A stretch of 34,325 nt of DNA, from NCBI GenBank assembly GCA_016870865.1, contig VGAC01000019.1, forward strand, positions 1-34,325, given 5' to 3'. The position numbers and the translations under genes are program-made. Positions 1 through 8,169 of the stretch are shown here, piece by piece. Below the pieces are notes generated by a model. The model was not told the origin of the DNA. It saw only the letters and a program-made list of their open reading frames with translations, and did no database searches. Numbering within the stretch: the first letter of the stretch is position 1; each line of letters begins with the position of its first letter. The DNA comes from Actinomycetota bacterium. GTDB taxonomy: Bacteria; Actinomycetota; Acidimicrobiia; Acidimicrobiales; Ilumatobacteraceae.

Positions 1-38
1 TTGGTTTTTCGTTCGATTCAGGCAGCAGGGGGAAACTG

Positions 39-2189
39 ATGACAACAATCACGAAGCGCACGTTCTGTCGGTTCTGCCACGCGGGGTGTGCGATCGACGT
101 TGACATCGATGTCGATACAAACACGGTCCGAACCGTTCGCGGTGTTCTCGAGGACCCGGTGTACGAGGGTTACACGTGTGTCAAGGGTCGTCACCTCGGT
201 CACCAGCACGAACACGCCGGCCGCCTGCGTCAGAGCATGAAGAAGGTGGGTGACTCGCATCGGCCGATCGCCACCGACTCGGCCTTTGATGAGATCGCTG
301 ACAAGATTGCGGGGATTCTTGCCAAGCACGGTCCGCGATCGGTGGCGTCGTACTGCGGTACTGCCGCGTATCAAAACGCGACGGGCCTCCCAGTCGCAAT
401 GGCATTCCATTCTTCGATCGGATCACCCAGTTTCTACACCTCGTCGTCGATCGACCAGCCAGGCAAGGCAATTGCGCCGTTGCGCCACGGGGCGTGGGCG
501 GCGGGTGTCCAGGCTCTCGAAACGGCCGACGTCGCATGCATGGTTGGGTGCAACACGCTCGTCAGCAGCTTTGGCTATTCGGGAGGTCTGCGCGGCTTCA
601 ATCCCCTGATGCGGCTCAAGCGCCTGAAGGAAAACGGGCTGTTTCTCATCGTCGTTGACCCACGTTTCACCGAACTAGCGCACTATGCCGATCTATACCT
701 GCCGGTCCGAGCGGGCGAGGACCCGACGCTGCTGTCGGCGTTCATTCGCGAGATCCTCGAACATGGCATGTTCGATCGCGACTTCGTCGCGCAGTACGTG
801 AATGGCGTGGACGAACTTCGCCTTGCCGTCGATCCATTCACGCTCGACTACGCAAGCCAGCGCACCGGCATCGACAAGGGTCTGATAGCTGAGGCTGCAA
901 GGCGTTTTGCTGGTGGCAAACGCGGTGCGTTGACAACGGGAACGGGCCCCGACATGGCGCCCCACTCGTCGTTGTTTGAGCATCTTGTTCTTGTCATCAA
1001 CACCCTTTGTGGTCGGTACAACCGCGCCGGCGAGACGGTACGCAATCCGGGTGGATTGCTGACGCCACCTGGATCGATGCGGGCGCAGGTTGTTCCACCG
1101 CGGCCAGAAACTCTGACGGCGGGTCCAAAGGCGCGCATCCGCGACATTCACAACCACCGCGGACAAGCGGCGACATCGACGCTCGCCGAGGAGATCCTCC
1201 TCGAAGGCGAAGGCCAGATTCGTGCTCTCTTCACATTGGGTGGCAACCCCGTCGTGGCATGGCCCGACCAACGCACCACGATCGAGGCGTTGTCGGCGCT
1301 CGACTTGCACGTCCTCATGGACGTTCACATGTCGCCGACGGCAAAGCTGGCGCACTACGTCATTGCCAGCACTCTCAGTCTCGAGCGGCCCGACGTTCCG
1401 ACGACGATCGATCGTTGGTTCGAAGAGCCGTACCAGCACTACACACCCCCAGTGCTGGAAATGCGCGGAGATATCCGTCAGGAATGGCAGGTGTACGTGG
1501 AAGTTGCGGCACGGCTCGGTGTGACGATCAAAATGTCGGGCGGCGACATCGCGCCGGGACAAAAGATCAATGCCGACGATGTCCTCGACCTGATCTACTC
1601 AAATACAAAGTTGCCCCTTGCCGAACTGCGAAAGCACGTTGGTGGCACATTATTTCCTGAGTACGTAACCTCTGTCCTTCCGGCAGAAGAGGGACACGAC
1701 GCACGTTTCGAGATGGTTCCCGCTGGAGTTGCCGACGAACTGCGCGAAGTTGCCTTGGAACAAACATCGGCTGTCGTTATCAAGGGTTTCGATCCCGATG
1801 TGCATACATTCCGCATGAGTACGCGGCGATTGAAGAGTGTCTTCAACTCATCGGGCCGTGAGGTTGAGAAATTGCGTGCACGCGAAGGTATGAACTTTGC
1901 CCACATGAATCCGGATGACCTTGCCGACCTTGGGATTGCTGATGGCGGCGTAATTGAGGTCTCCTCGCCGCGTGGGTCCATTCGAACGATCGCGAAGGCA
2001 GCGACCGACGTGAGTCGTGGAACCGTATCGATGGCTCACGCCTGGGGTGGTCTTCCTGATACGCCTTCGGACTTGGCAACTTTCGGCTCAAACACCGGAG
2101 CATTGATCGACTTGCAAAGCGGCTACGACGTGATCACGGGCATCCCGGTGATGAGCGCAATTCCGGTTGCCGTTCGCGCCGCTAGCTGA
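39..2189 (+). CDS. Molybdopterin-dependent oxidoreductase (FdhF/BisC-like large subunit)
   Basis: This is a 716-residue complete molybdopterin oxidoreductase. Cys10, Cys13, Cys17 and Cys47 form the N-terminal [4Fe-4S] site (CxxCxxxC followed by CVKGR). The cofactor-binding core follows, and residues from about 600 to the end form the molybdopterin-dinucleotide-binding beta-barrel domain. No Tat or Sec signal is visible, so the enzyme is probably cytoplasmic. The segment where family members usually place a Cys, Sec, Ser or Asp ligand to Mo/W reads SSSIDQPGK (about 134-144), so the ligand is not an obvious Cys or Sec. The start is supported by AGGGGGA at 27-33, 5 bases upstream. No electron-transfer subunit or cofactor gene lies downstream; upstream context is cut by the window. 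The family is certain, but the substrate (formate, sulfur or nitrogen oxide, other) cannot be read from the sequence. Confidence 0.9.
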   Translation: MTTITKRTFCRFCHAGCAIDVDIDVDTNTVRTVRGVLEDPVYEGYTCVKGRHLGHQHEHAGRLRQSMKKVGDSHRPIATDSAFDEIADKIAGILAKHGPRSVASYCGTAAYQNATGLPVAMAFHSSIGSPSFYTSSSIDQPGKAIAPLRHGAWAAGVQALETADVACMVGCNTLVSSFGYSGGLRGFNPLMRLKRLKENGLFLIVVDPRFTELAHYADLYLPVRAGEDPTLLSAFIREILEHGMFDRDFVAQYVNGVDELRLAVDPFTLDYASQRTGIDKGLIAEAARRFAGGKRGALTTGTGPDMAPHSSLFEHLVLVINTLCGRYNRAGETVRNPGGLLTPPGSMRAQVVPPRPETLTAGPKARIRDIHNHRGQAATSTLAEEILLEGEGQIRALFTLGGNPVVAWPDQRTTIEALSALDLHVLMDVHMSPTAKLAHYVIASTLSLERPDVPTTIDRWFEEPYQHYTPPVLEMRGDIRQEWQVYVEVAARLGVTIKMSGGDIAPGQKINADDVLDLIYSNTKLPLAELRKHVGGTLFPEYVTSVLPAEEGHDARFEMVPAGVADELREVALEQTSAVVIKGFDPDVHTFRMSTRRLKSVFNSSGREVEKLRAREGMNFAHMNPDDLADLGIADGGVIEVSSPRGSIRTIAKAATDVSRGTVSMAHAWGGLPDTPSDLATFGSNTGALIDLQSGYDVITGIPVMSAIPVAVRAAS

Positions 2190-2577
2190 CGGTCAGCGTT
2201 GCCTTCATGTTTTGGTGACCAGGCACGTCGCAGAGCAATTGGTACACGCCGGCGTCGAGTTTGATCGTACCGACCACGGCGTCCCCCTTCTTGCCGGTCA
2301 CCAACTTGAAGTTCGGAATCTTTGTTCCGTCCTGGGCGATGATCAGACTGTGGCGCACCGAATCTTCGTTGGCGAAGCCGACCGAAATCTCTCCCGCAGG
2401 TGCGGTGTAGTCGGCGGCGTCGAAACGAAGAGACGGAACGTTGGTCACGGTGAAGTCAAGACCCGCCGGCAAGGTGTCGGCGGGCGCGGAGTCCCCTCCG
2501 CCACAAGCGGCCATAGCCAGGCCCGAGCCGAGCAGGAAAAGAACGGAACTACGACGAAAAAAGCTCTTGGGATCCAT
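2182..2577 (-). CDS. Cupredoxin-like (plastocyanin-type) lipoprotein
   Basis: This 131-residue protein has a basic N-terminus, a hydrophobic stretch and a lipobox-like AMAAC with Cys25. It is therefore probably exported and lipid-anchored on the outer face of the membrane. The rest is a beta-rich cupredoxin domain. The likely type 1 copper ligands are His76 (in SVRHSL), Cys116, His121 and Met124, the last three in CDVPGHQNM with the usual Cx4HxxM spacing. It probably carries single electrons or handles copper. ATG at 2577 was preferred over GTG at 2598 because a TACTCT hexamer ends 7 bases before it. The 3' end overlaps the convergent oxidoreductase gene by 8 bases. Its redox partner is unknown; a link to the neighbouring oxidoreductase is only positional. 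Confidence 0.85.
   Translation of the reverse strand: MDPKSFFRRSSVLFLLGSGLAMAACGGGDSAPADTLPAGLDFTVTNVPSLRFDAADYTAPAGEISVGFANEDSVRHSLIIAQDGTKIPNFKLVTGKKGDAVVGTIKLDAGVYQLLCDVPGHQNMKATLTVS
2185..2197. repeat. Palindrome at the convergent stop codons
   Basis: GCTGACGGTCAGC is a perfect 6-bp inverted repeat around one base, covering the end of the oxidoreductase gene and the last codons of the cupredoxin gene. It could form a small hairpin in both transcripts, but there is no T-run. Confidence 0.4.
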
Positions 2578-2584
2578 GAAAAAA

Positions 2585-2590
2585 AGAGTA
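2585..2590 (-). promoter_or_regulatory. -10 hexamer TACTCT for the cupredoxin gene
   Basis: Read on the minus strand, TACTCT is followed by 7 bases (mostly T) and then the ATG at 2577. This spacing predicts a leaderless transcript. No clear -35 box is seen. Confidence 0.5.
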
Positions 2591-2654
2591 CAAGGCACAC
2601 CCGGCCGATGTCATCTCGTGGCACAGGTGGGCGACTCGGAGGGGAGTCGGAGAG

Positions 2655-2660
2655 TACGAT
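2655..2660 (+). promoter_or_regulatory. -10 hexamer TACGAT for kgd
   Basis: TACGAT lies 8 bases before the kgd ATG at 2669, so transcription would begin at or within one or two bases of the start codon. The only Shine-Dalgarno-like purine run (2638-2646) is over 20 bases upstream, too far to act. Confidence 0.5.
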
Positions 2661-2668
2661 TTTGGTTG

Positions 2669-5600
2669 ATGACGACAACGCCCCCCTCCGCGTCGGACTC
2701 CTTCGGTACGAATTCCTGGCTCGTGGACGAAATGTACGAGCAGTACCGCATCGACCCGACCTCCGTGGCCGACACGTGGCGCGAATTTTTCAGTGACTAC
2801 ACGCCCGGGCATGCCGGTTCGGTGCCGGGTGTCGCTGTGGCCGCTCCGACGCTGTTGACCAACGGCACGTCGCAAGTTGCCGCCCCCGGGGTGGCCTCTG
2901 CGGGTGCCGCGGGCGAGCCGATTCGGGGTGCGGGTGCGGCCATCGTCGCCAACATGGAGCGCAGCCTCAGCGTGCCGACCGCGACGAGTTTCCGCAACGT
3001 ACCAGCGCGTCTGCTCGAGGTGAACCGCCAGGGGATCAATGCGTACATGACGCGCGACGGTATGGGGAAAGTGTCCTTCACCCACCTCATCGGCTACGCC
3101 GTCGTACGGGCGATCGCCGACTCGGTGCCGGCAATGAACAATTCCTTCACCGTTGACGATGCGGGAAATCCCCAGATCGTCCGCAAGGCTGAAGTGAACA
3201 TGGGCCTTGCGGTCGACGTTGCGAAGGCCGACGGAACGCGAACACTCGTAGTGCCGGTTTTGCGCAATGCGGGCGCACTGAGCTTCGCGGAGTTCCTCAA
3301 TGCCTACGAGGAACTGATTCGCAAGGTCAAGACGAACAAGCTCGCCGTGGCCGATTCCCATGGAGCGACGATCACGCTCACCAATCCCGGAACCATCGGC
3401 ACCGTGCAGTCGGTCCCGCGCCTCATGCCCGGGCAGGGTGTCATCATCGGTGTCGGTTCGATCGACTATCCCGCCGAGTTCCAGGGTGCCGACGAAAAGG
3501 CGTTGTCGAAGTTGGGTGTGTCGAAGGTTGTCACCATCACCAGCACCTACGACCATCGCATCATCCAGGGCGCCGAGAGCGGCATGTTCCTGAAGCGTGT
3601 TCACGAGTTGTTGATCGGTGGGCACGGTTTCTACGACTCGGTCTTTGCCAGCCTCGGCGTGCCCTACAAGGCCAAGCAGTGGCGTCACGACAGCAACGTG
3701 TCCGACGACGACGAACAGCGACTGCACAAGCAACTGCAGGTGACCAACCTCATCCGTGCGCATCGTGTGCGTGGCCACCTGATGGCCGATCTCGACCCAT
3801 TGCGTTGGAAGGAACCCACGCTCCCCGAGGAGCTCGACCCCGAAACGTACGGCTTGTCGATCTGGGACCTTGAACGCGAATTCCTCACCGGTGGAGTTGG
3901 AGGCCACACGAAGCAGGAACTCGGCGACATGCTCGCCGTGTTGCGCGATGCATACTGCGGCACGATCGGCGTGGAGTACATGCACATCCAGAACACGGCG
4001 GAGCAGCGCTGGTTCCAAAAGCGCCTGGAGGGCGTGGTGTTTCGGCCCACGATGTCGCAGAAGAACCGCTTGATGGAGCGCTTGAACGCCGCGGAGGCGT
4101 TCGAGAAGTTCCTTGCCACCAAGTACGTCGGAACGAAGCGTTTCGGTCTCGACGGCTCGGAGGCCGCGATTCCGATCATCGACACGATTCTCTCCGCTGC
4201 CGCGGGTGACCACCTCGACGGATCAGTCATCGGTATGGCCCACCGTGGGCGCCTCAACGTGCTGGCGAACATCGTCGGCAAGAGTTACGACCAAATTTTC
4301 AAGGAGTTCGAAGGCCACATCAAGCCCGATTCGGTGCAGGGGTCGGGTGACGTGAAGTACCACCTCGGTGCGCACGGCAAATTCGTCTCGGTCGATGGTG
4401 ATTCCATCGACGTCGAACTGGCCGCCAACCCGAGCCATCTCGAGGCGGTCGATCCGGTCGTGCTCGGCATGGTGCGCGCTTCCCAGGACCAGATTGCACC
4501 CGCCATGTCGTTCAGCGTCCTTCCGTTGTTGATCCATGGTGATGCCGCGTTTGCGGGCCAGGGTGTGGTGGCCGAATGCCTCGCGATGAGTGACATCAGC
4601 GGCTACCGCGTGGGCGGGTCCGTCCATCTCATCATCAACAACCAGATCGGATTCACCACCGCACCGCAGTTCTCTCGCTCGTCCCCCTACAGCTCCGACG
4701 TCGCCAAGACCGTGCAGGCCCCGATTTTGCACGTGAATGGTGATGATGCCGAGGCATGCATTCGCGTTGCGAGGTTGGCGTACGACTACCGGCAGGAATT
4801 CCACAAGGACGTGGTGATCGACTTGATCACATACCGCAGGCACGGCCACAACGAGGGTGACGACCCGAGCTACACGCAGCCCCTCATGTACAAGAAAATC
4901 GCCGAGCACCGCAGTGTGCGCAAGCAGTACGTCGAGACGTTGGTGAAACGCGGCGACATCACCCTCGAACAAGCCGAGCAACACCTGGCCGACTACCAAG
5001 GAAAGCTTCAGGCGGCACTCGATGAAACGCGTGCGCATGCACCGGCGCCGATCAAGGCCGCGAAACCCCCTCAGCCGCTGGGCGTCGTGCCCCACCTCGA
5101 GACCGGTGTCGATCGAAGTGTTCTCGACGGGGTCATCTCCGCTCTCACCGCCTATCCCAAGGGGTTCACGCCGCACCCCAAACTCGCCAAGCAGTTCGAG
5201 ACCCGCGAAAAGCTCTACCGCGACGAGGGCGAGATCGAATGGGCGCTCGGCGAAGCTCTTGCGATCGGTTCACTGCTTGCCGGCGGAACGAGTGTGCGAC
5301 TTACCGGCGAGGACTCGCGGCGCGGCACCTTCAGTCAGCGGCACGCTGCGCTCATCGATTACGAGAACGAGCGCAACTGGGTGCCTCTGGCGGATCTTGC
5401 CACCCAAGGGGCGAACTTCTGGGTGTACGACTCCTTGCTCTCGGAGTACGCCGCTCTCGGGTTCGAGTACGGGTACGCGCACACCAATCGATCTGCCCTG
5501 GTCATATGGGAGGCACAGTTCGGCGACTTCGTCAACGGTGCGCAGATCATCATCGACCAGTACATCGTTGCGGCCGAGGACAAGTGGGGCCAGGACAATG

Positions 5601-6262
5601 GACTAGTGATGCTCCTGCCTCACGGCTTCGAAGGCCAGGGCCCCGAACATTCCTCGGCTCACATCGAGCGGTTCCTCCAGGCATGTGCCGAGGACAACAT
5701 CCAGGTGGTCAATTGCACGACCGCAGCCCAGTATTTTCACGTCCTGCGCCGTCAGGCGCTCCGCGAGGTTCGCAAGCCCCTGGTGATCTTCACACCAAAA
5801 CAGCCGCTTCGCATGAAAGAAAGCCGGTCGAAGATCGGCGACTTCACCCGTGCCAGTTTCGAAGAGGTTCTAGGAGATCCGTTCGCTCCGCCGGCCGCAG
5901 AGGTGAAACGAATCATCATGTGCAGCGGCAAGGTTGCATGGGATGCGATGAACGAGCGGACCAAGCGCGGTGTTCCCGCGGCGGTTGTCCGCATCGAACA
6001 GTTGTACCCGTTCCCCTTCGAGCAGTTGGTCACCGAGATTGCCAAGTACCCGAACGCCAGGGAACTGGTGTGGCTGCAAGAAGAGCCGGAGAACATGGGC
6101 GCTTGGCACTGGGTCGAGCACCGAATCTGGCGCCTCAAGGAGCGCGGGTACGACCTTCGTCACGTTGCCCGTGTCGAATCGGGCAGCCCCGCCACGGGGT
6201 CGATGATCATCCACCAGCAGGAACTCGCCGACCTGATGGATGAGACACTCAACGCCCGGTGA
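2669..6262 (+). CDS. kgd: Multifunctional 2-oxoglutarate decarboxylase/dehydrogenase, E2-E1 fusion
   Basis: This 1197-residue protein matches the actinobacterial Kgd/OdhA architecture. A short N-terminal helical segment (about 10-45) is followed by a Pro/Ala-rich linker. An E2-type succinyltransferase domain without a lipoyl domain spans about 90-340, with the catalytic TYDHRIIQGA motif near residue 295. A thiamine-diphosphate E1 domain runs from about 345 to the end, with MAHRGRLN near 523 and the ThDP-binding stretch from HGDAAFAGQG to INNQIGF (about 620-660). It decarboxylates 2-oxoglutarate in the TCA cycle, acting with E2p and E3 encoded elsewhere. The reading frame opens further upstream at 2441, but homology begins at the ATG at 2669, which also sits 8 bases after a -10 hexamer. 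In mycobacteria the enzyme is controlled by GarA; no garA is seen here. Confidence 0.96.
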   Translation: MTTTPPSASDSFGTNSWLVDEMYEQYRIDPTSVADTWREFFSDYTPGHAGSVPGVAVAAPTLLTNGTSQVAAPGVASAGAAGEPIRGAGAAIVANMERSLSVPTATSFRNVPARLLEVNRQGINAYMTRDGMGKVSFTHLIGYAVVRAIADSVPAMNNSFTVDDAGNPQIVRKAEVNMGLAVDVAKADGTRTLVVPVLRNAGALSFAEFLNAYEELIRKVKTNKLAVADSHGATITLTNPGTIGTVQSVPRLMPGQGVIIGVGSIDYPAEFQGADEKALSKLGVSKVVTITSTYDHRIIQGAESGMFLKRVHELLIGGHGFYDSVFASLGVPYKAKQWRHDSNVSDDDEQRLHKQLQVTNLIRAHRVRGHLMADLDPLRWKEPTLPEELDPETYGLSIWDLEREFLTGGVGGHTKQELGDMLAVLRDAYCGTIGVEYMHIQNTAEQRWFQKRLEGVVFRPTMSQKNRLMERLNAAEAFEKFLATKYVGTKRFGLDGSEAAIPIIDTILSAAAGDHLDGSVIGMAHRGRLNVLANIVGKSYDQIFKEFEGHIKPDSVQGSGDVKYHLGAHGKFVSVDGDSIDVELAANPSHLEAVDPVVLGMVRASQDQIAPAMSFSVLPLLIHGDAAFAGQGVVAECLAMSDISGYRVGGSVHLIINNQIGFTTAPQFSRSSPYSSDVAKTVQAPILHVNGDDAEACIRVARLAYDYRQEFHKDVVIDLITYRRHGHNEGDDPSYTQPLMYKKIAEHRSVRKQYVETLVKRGDITLEQAEQHLADYQGKLQAALDETRAHAPAPIKAAKPPQPLGVVPHLETGVDRSVLDGVISALTAYPKGFTPHPKLAKQFETREKLYRDEGEIEWALGEALAIGSLLAGGTSVRLTGEDSRRGTFSQRHAALIDYENERNWVPLADLATQGANFWVYDSLLSEYAALGFEYGYAHTNRSALVIWEAQFGDFVNGAQIIIDQYIVAAEDKWGQDNGLVMLLPHGFEGQGPEHSSAHIERFLQACAEDNIQVVNCTTAAQYFHVLRRQALREVRKPLVIFTPKQPLRMKESRSKIGDFTRASFEEVLGDPFAPPAAEVKRIIMCSGKVAWDAMNERTKRGVPAAVVRIEQLYPFPFEQLVTEIAKYPNARELVWLQEEPENMGAWHWVEHRIWRLKERGYDLRHVARVESGSPATGSMIIHQQELADLMDETLNAR

Positions 6263-6265
6263 ACC

Positions 6266-6937
6266 TCAGCCAAGGTCGACGGAGATCGCCTCGCTCAGTT
6301 GTGACAGAGCGTCGGCGGGATCGACGACCTTGATGGTGTGCATTCCCAATGCTGCAGCCGGTTTCAGGTTGATGCCGAGGTCGTCGAGAAATACGCACTC
6401 GTGCGGCATCACATCCACGAGTTTGCAGGCGATCTCGTAGAACCGTGTCTCGGGTTTGCGACAGCCGACCTTGCTGCTCTCGACGACCGCATCGAAGCGT
6501 GCCATCACTTCGTTGACGGCGGTCGCCCGCGCCGCGGTCGCCTTGTCACCCCCAACGACATTGTTCGTCAGGCACGCCGTCTTGAAGCCCGCAGCCTTCA
6601 CGCGGTCGAGGGCGGCGACCATGGGCGGGCGGATCTCGCCGGCAAGAAGACCCAGCACGTCTGCTCCGGGTACGCGGTGACCAAGCCGCTCGCTTTCGTC
6701 TGCAAAAAGGGTGTCGAAGGCCGGTGGCGCAATCTCGTTGCGCTCCAGCAGGGCCCAGGCGTTCGTATCGGGGTCGGTGGCGTTGACCCTGCGGAGGAAC
6801 CCCGGGGGCAGGCCGCGGCTCTTTTCGTAGCGCGCGAAAGCTTCAAACGGGCTTTCGAGGATCACGCCCCCGAAGTCCCAGAAAACTGCGCGAAAGCGGT
6901 CGTGCGGCACGTGGAAATTCCCCTCGGAGTCGGTCAT
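6266..6937 (-). CDS. HAD-superfamily (IA) hydrolase, DFGGV-type motif I
   Basis: This 223-residue HAD protein resembles the N-terminal domain of ACAD10 and epoxide-hydrolase-linked HAD proteins. Motif I is WDFGGVI, with the nucleophile at Asp21. The Asp normally found two residues later, the acid/base of HAD phosphatases, is Gly23. Motif II is CLTNN (Thr124), the motif III lysine is Lys156 or Lys161 (SKVGCRKPETRFYE), and motif IV is FLDDLG (Asp185/186). It may be a dehalogenase-like or specialised phosphatase; the substrate is unknown. The gene converges on kgd with 3 bases between stops, and it diverges from the NYN nuclease gene. GAGG lies 8 bases before the start, a plausible ribosome site. 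Confidence 0.85.
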   Translation of the reverse strand: MTDSEGNFHVPHDRFRAVFWDFGGVILESPFEAFARYEKSRGLPPGFLRRVNATDPDTNAWALLERNEIAPPAFDTLFADESERLGHRVPGADVLGLLAGEIRPPMVAALDRVKAAGFKTACLTNNVVGGDKATAARATAVNEVMARFDAVVESSKVGCRKPETRFYEIACKLVDVMPHECVFLDDLGINLKPAAALGMHTIKVVDPADALSQLSEAISVDLG

Positions 6938-6976
6938 GTTCGACGCCTCGGGCGCGGCCCGGGACGCAGAATCTGG

Positions 6977-6982
6977 ATGCTA
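6977..6982 (-). promoter_or_regulatory. Candidate -10 hexamer TAGCAT for the HAD gene
   Basis: TAGCAT reads on the minus strand in the 92-base divergent gap 6938-7029. It would give a 5' leader of about 33 bases, consistent with the GAGG ribosome site of the HAD gene. No -35 box is clear. I found no convincing hexamer for the plus-strand gene at 7030. Confidence 0.3.
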
Positions 6983-7029
6983 CGTCTGGATTCGCCGAGG
7001 CCACCCCGTTGGCTGCTTGACTTGCCTTC

Positions 7030-8160
7030 ATGCCCGCCCCAAAGAGTCCGAAACACGTGGTCGTGGACGGCTCCAACATCGCAACCGAGGGGCGCAGCGC
7101 GCCGAGCCTCAAGCAGTTGAATGAGGCCGTCCTGGCCTTCATGAACGAGTCCCCCGAAACCAAGGTCACCGTCGTCGTCGATGCAAGCTTTGGACACCGT
7201 ATCGACAAGAAGGAAGTCGCTGAGTTCGATGCTGCGGTCGACAACAACGAACTCGTCACGCCGCCCGCGGGCGCCATCGGCCGTGGTGACGCTTTCGTCC
7301 TGGCAATAGCCGACAAGGTGAAGGCTTCGATTCTCTCGAACGACAGCTACCAAGAGTTTCATGGCCAGTATCCGTGGCTCTTCGAACAAGGTCGGCTGCT
7401 CGGCGGCAAGCCAGTGCCGCATGTCGGATGGATCTTCGTCGAGCGTACGCCCGTTCGCGGCGAGAAGAGCAAACGCGCGATGCGCGTGCAAGACTCGGGC
7501 AAGCGTGCGGCCGTCACCACTGTGAAGAAGGCGAGCAAAGCCGCCAGTGCACCCATGCCGGTTCCCAAGACACCGCCGCCCGGCGCGCGGGTCCAACCGG
7601 TCAAGCCGAAGTCCGCGCCGGCGGCAGAGTCACCGTCGAATGCTTCGCGCGCGGTCAACGACGTCCTGCCGTTTCTCGCTTTCGTCGAAAAGCATCCGGT
7701 CGGCAGGAAGGTCAAGTGCCTCGTCGAGTCCTACAGCGCCCATGGCGCCCATGTCAGCGTGGACGGGATAAAGGCATACGCGCCGCTGCGCCTCCTCGGA
7801 AGCCCGCCCCCACGCAGCGCGCGGGATGCGCTCAAACTCGGTGAGGTGGTGCAGTTGGTGATCGCCGGATACACGCCATCACGGCGCAGTGTGGAGGTCG
7901 GGGTGGTCGAGGCCGTCAAGGTTGCTGCCCCAACGAAGGCCCCGGCACAACCCAAGGCCGCGGTCAAGAAACACAAAAAGTCGCCGCCAAAGAGGAGCGT
8001 TGCGAAGCCGGTCAGAAAAAAGACAACGCCGAGGCCGCCCGCGAAAAAGGTCCTGGCGGCCAAGAAGGCGGGCGGGAAGAAGGCAGCAGCAAAAAATTCC
8101 TCCGTCCGCAAGGCGCCGGCAAAAAAAGTGCCTGCGAAGAAGTCCATGACGAGGAAGTGA
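7030..8160 (+). CDS. NYN/Zc3h12a-like ribonuclease with S1-like domain and lysine/alanine-rich tail
   Basis: This 376-residue protein has three parts. Residues 8-140 are a NYN (PIN-like) ribonuclease domain of the Zc3h12a/Regnase type. It has VVDGSN (Asp13, Asn16), VVVDAS (Asp51), RGDAF (Asp87) and SNDSY (Asn104, Asp105), then FEQGRLL, which matches the FIEERLL region of animal Regnase. After a Pro/Ala-rich linker, about 225-293 forms an S1/OB-like RNA-binding domain (VGRKVKCLVESYSAHGAHV, then LKLGEVVQLVIAGY). Residues from about 300 to 376 are a histone H1-like tail of KK, AKK and PAKK units. The combination predicts a cytoplasmic endoribonuclease held on RNA or the nucleoid. xthA follows after 9 bases, so the two are probably co-transcribed. 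No ribosome site or hexamer supports the start, but the domain begins directly after it. Domain calls are by motif; the cellular target is unknown. Confidence 0.85.
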   Translation: MPAPKSPKHVVVDGSNIATEGRSAPSLKQLNEAVLAFMNESPETKVTVVVDASFGHRIDKKEVAEFDAAVDNNELVTPPAGAIGRGDAFVLAIADKVKASILSNDSYQEFHGQYPWLFEQGRLLGGKPVPHVGWIFVERTPVRGEKSKRAMRVQDSGKRAAVTTVKKASKAASAPMPVPKTPPPGARVQPVKPKSAPAAESPSNASRAVNDVLPFLAFVEKHPVGRKVKCLVESYSAHGAHVSVDGIKAYAPLRLLGSPPPRSARDALKLGEVVQLVIAGYTPSRRSVEVGVVEAVKVAAPTKAPAQPKAAVKKHKKSPPKRSVAKPVRKKTTPRPPAKKVLAAKKAGGKKAAAKNSSVRKAPAKKVPAKKSMTRK

Positions 8161-8169
8161 GGTTCAGCC

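Noticed and set aside
693-1562. Minus-strand frame of 289 codons opposite the oxidoreductase
   Set aside because: A shadow of a strongly supported gene; rich in Arg and His, with no motif.
2578-2584. T-run before the cupredoxin ATG considered as an intrinsic terminator
   Set aside because: No stem precedes it, and it lies between a good -10 hexamer and the start codon.
2441-2668. Upstream in-frame extension of kgd
   Set aside because: Overlaps the cupredoxin gene and has no homology to the Kgd N-terminus; TACGAT supports the ATG at 2669.
2549-4213. Long minus-strand reading frame of 554 codons opposite kgd
   Set aside because: It is antisense to a certain gene, has no recognisable domain, and such frames are common in high-GC DNA.
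7930-8157. Repetitive Lys/Ala coding sequence considered as a DNA repeat or CRISPR-like array
   Set aside because: The repeats are irregular codons for KK and AKK units, with no constant spacing.
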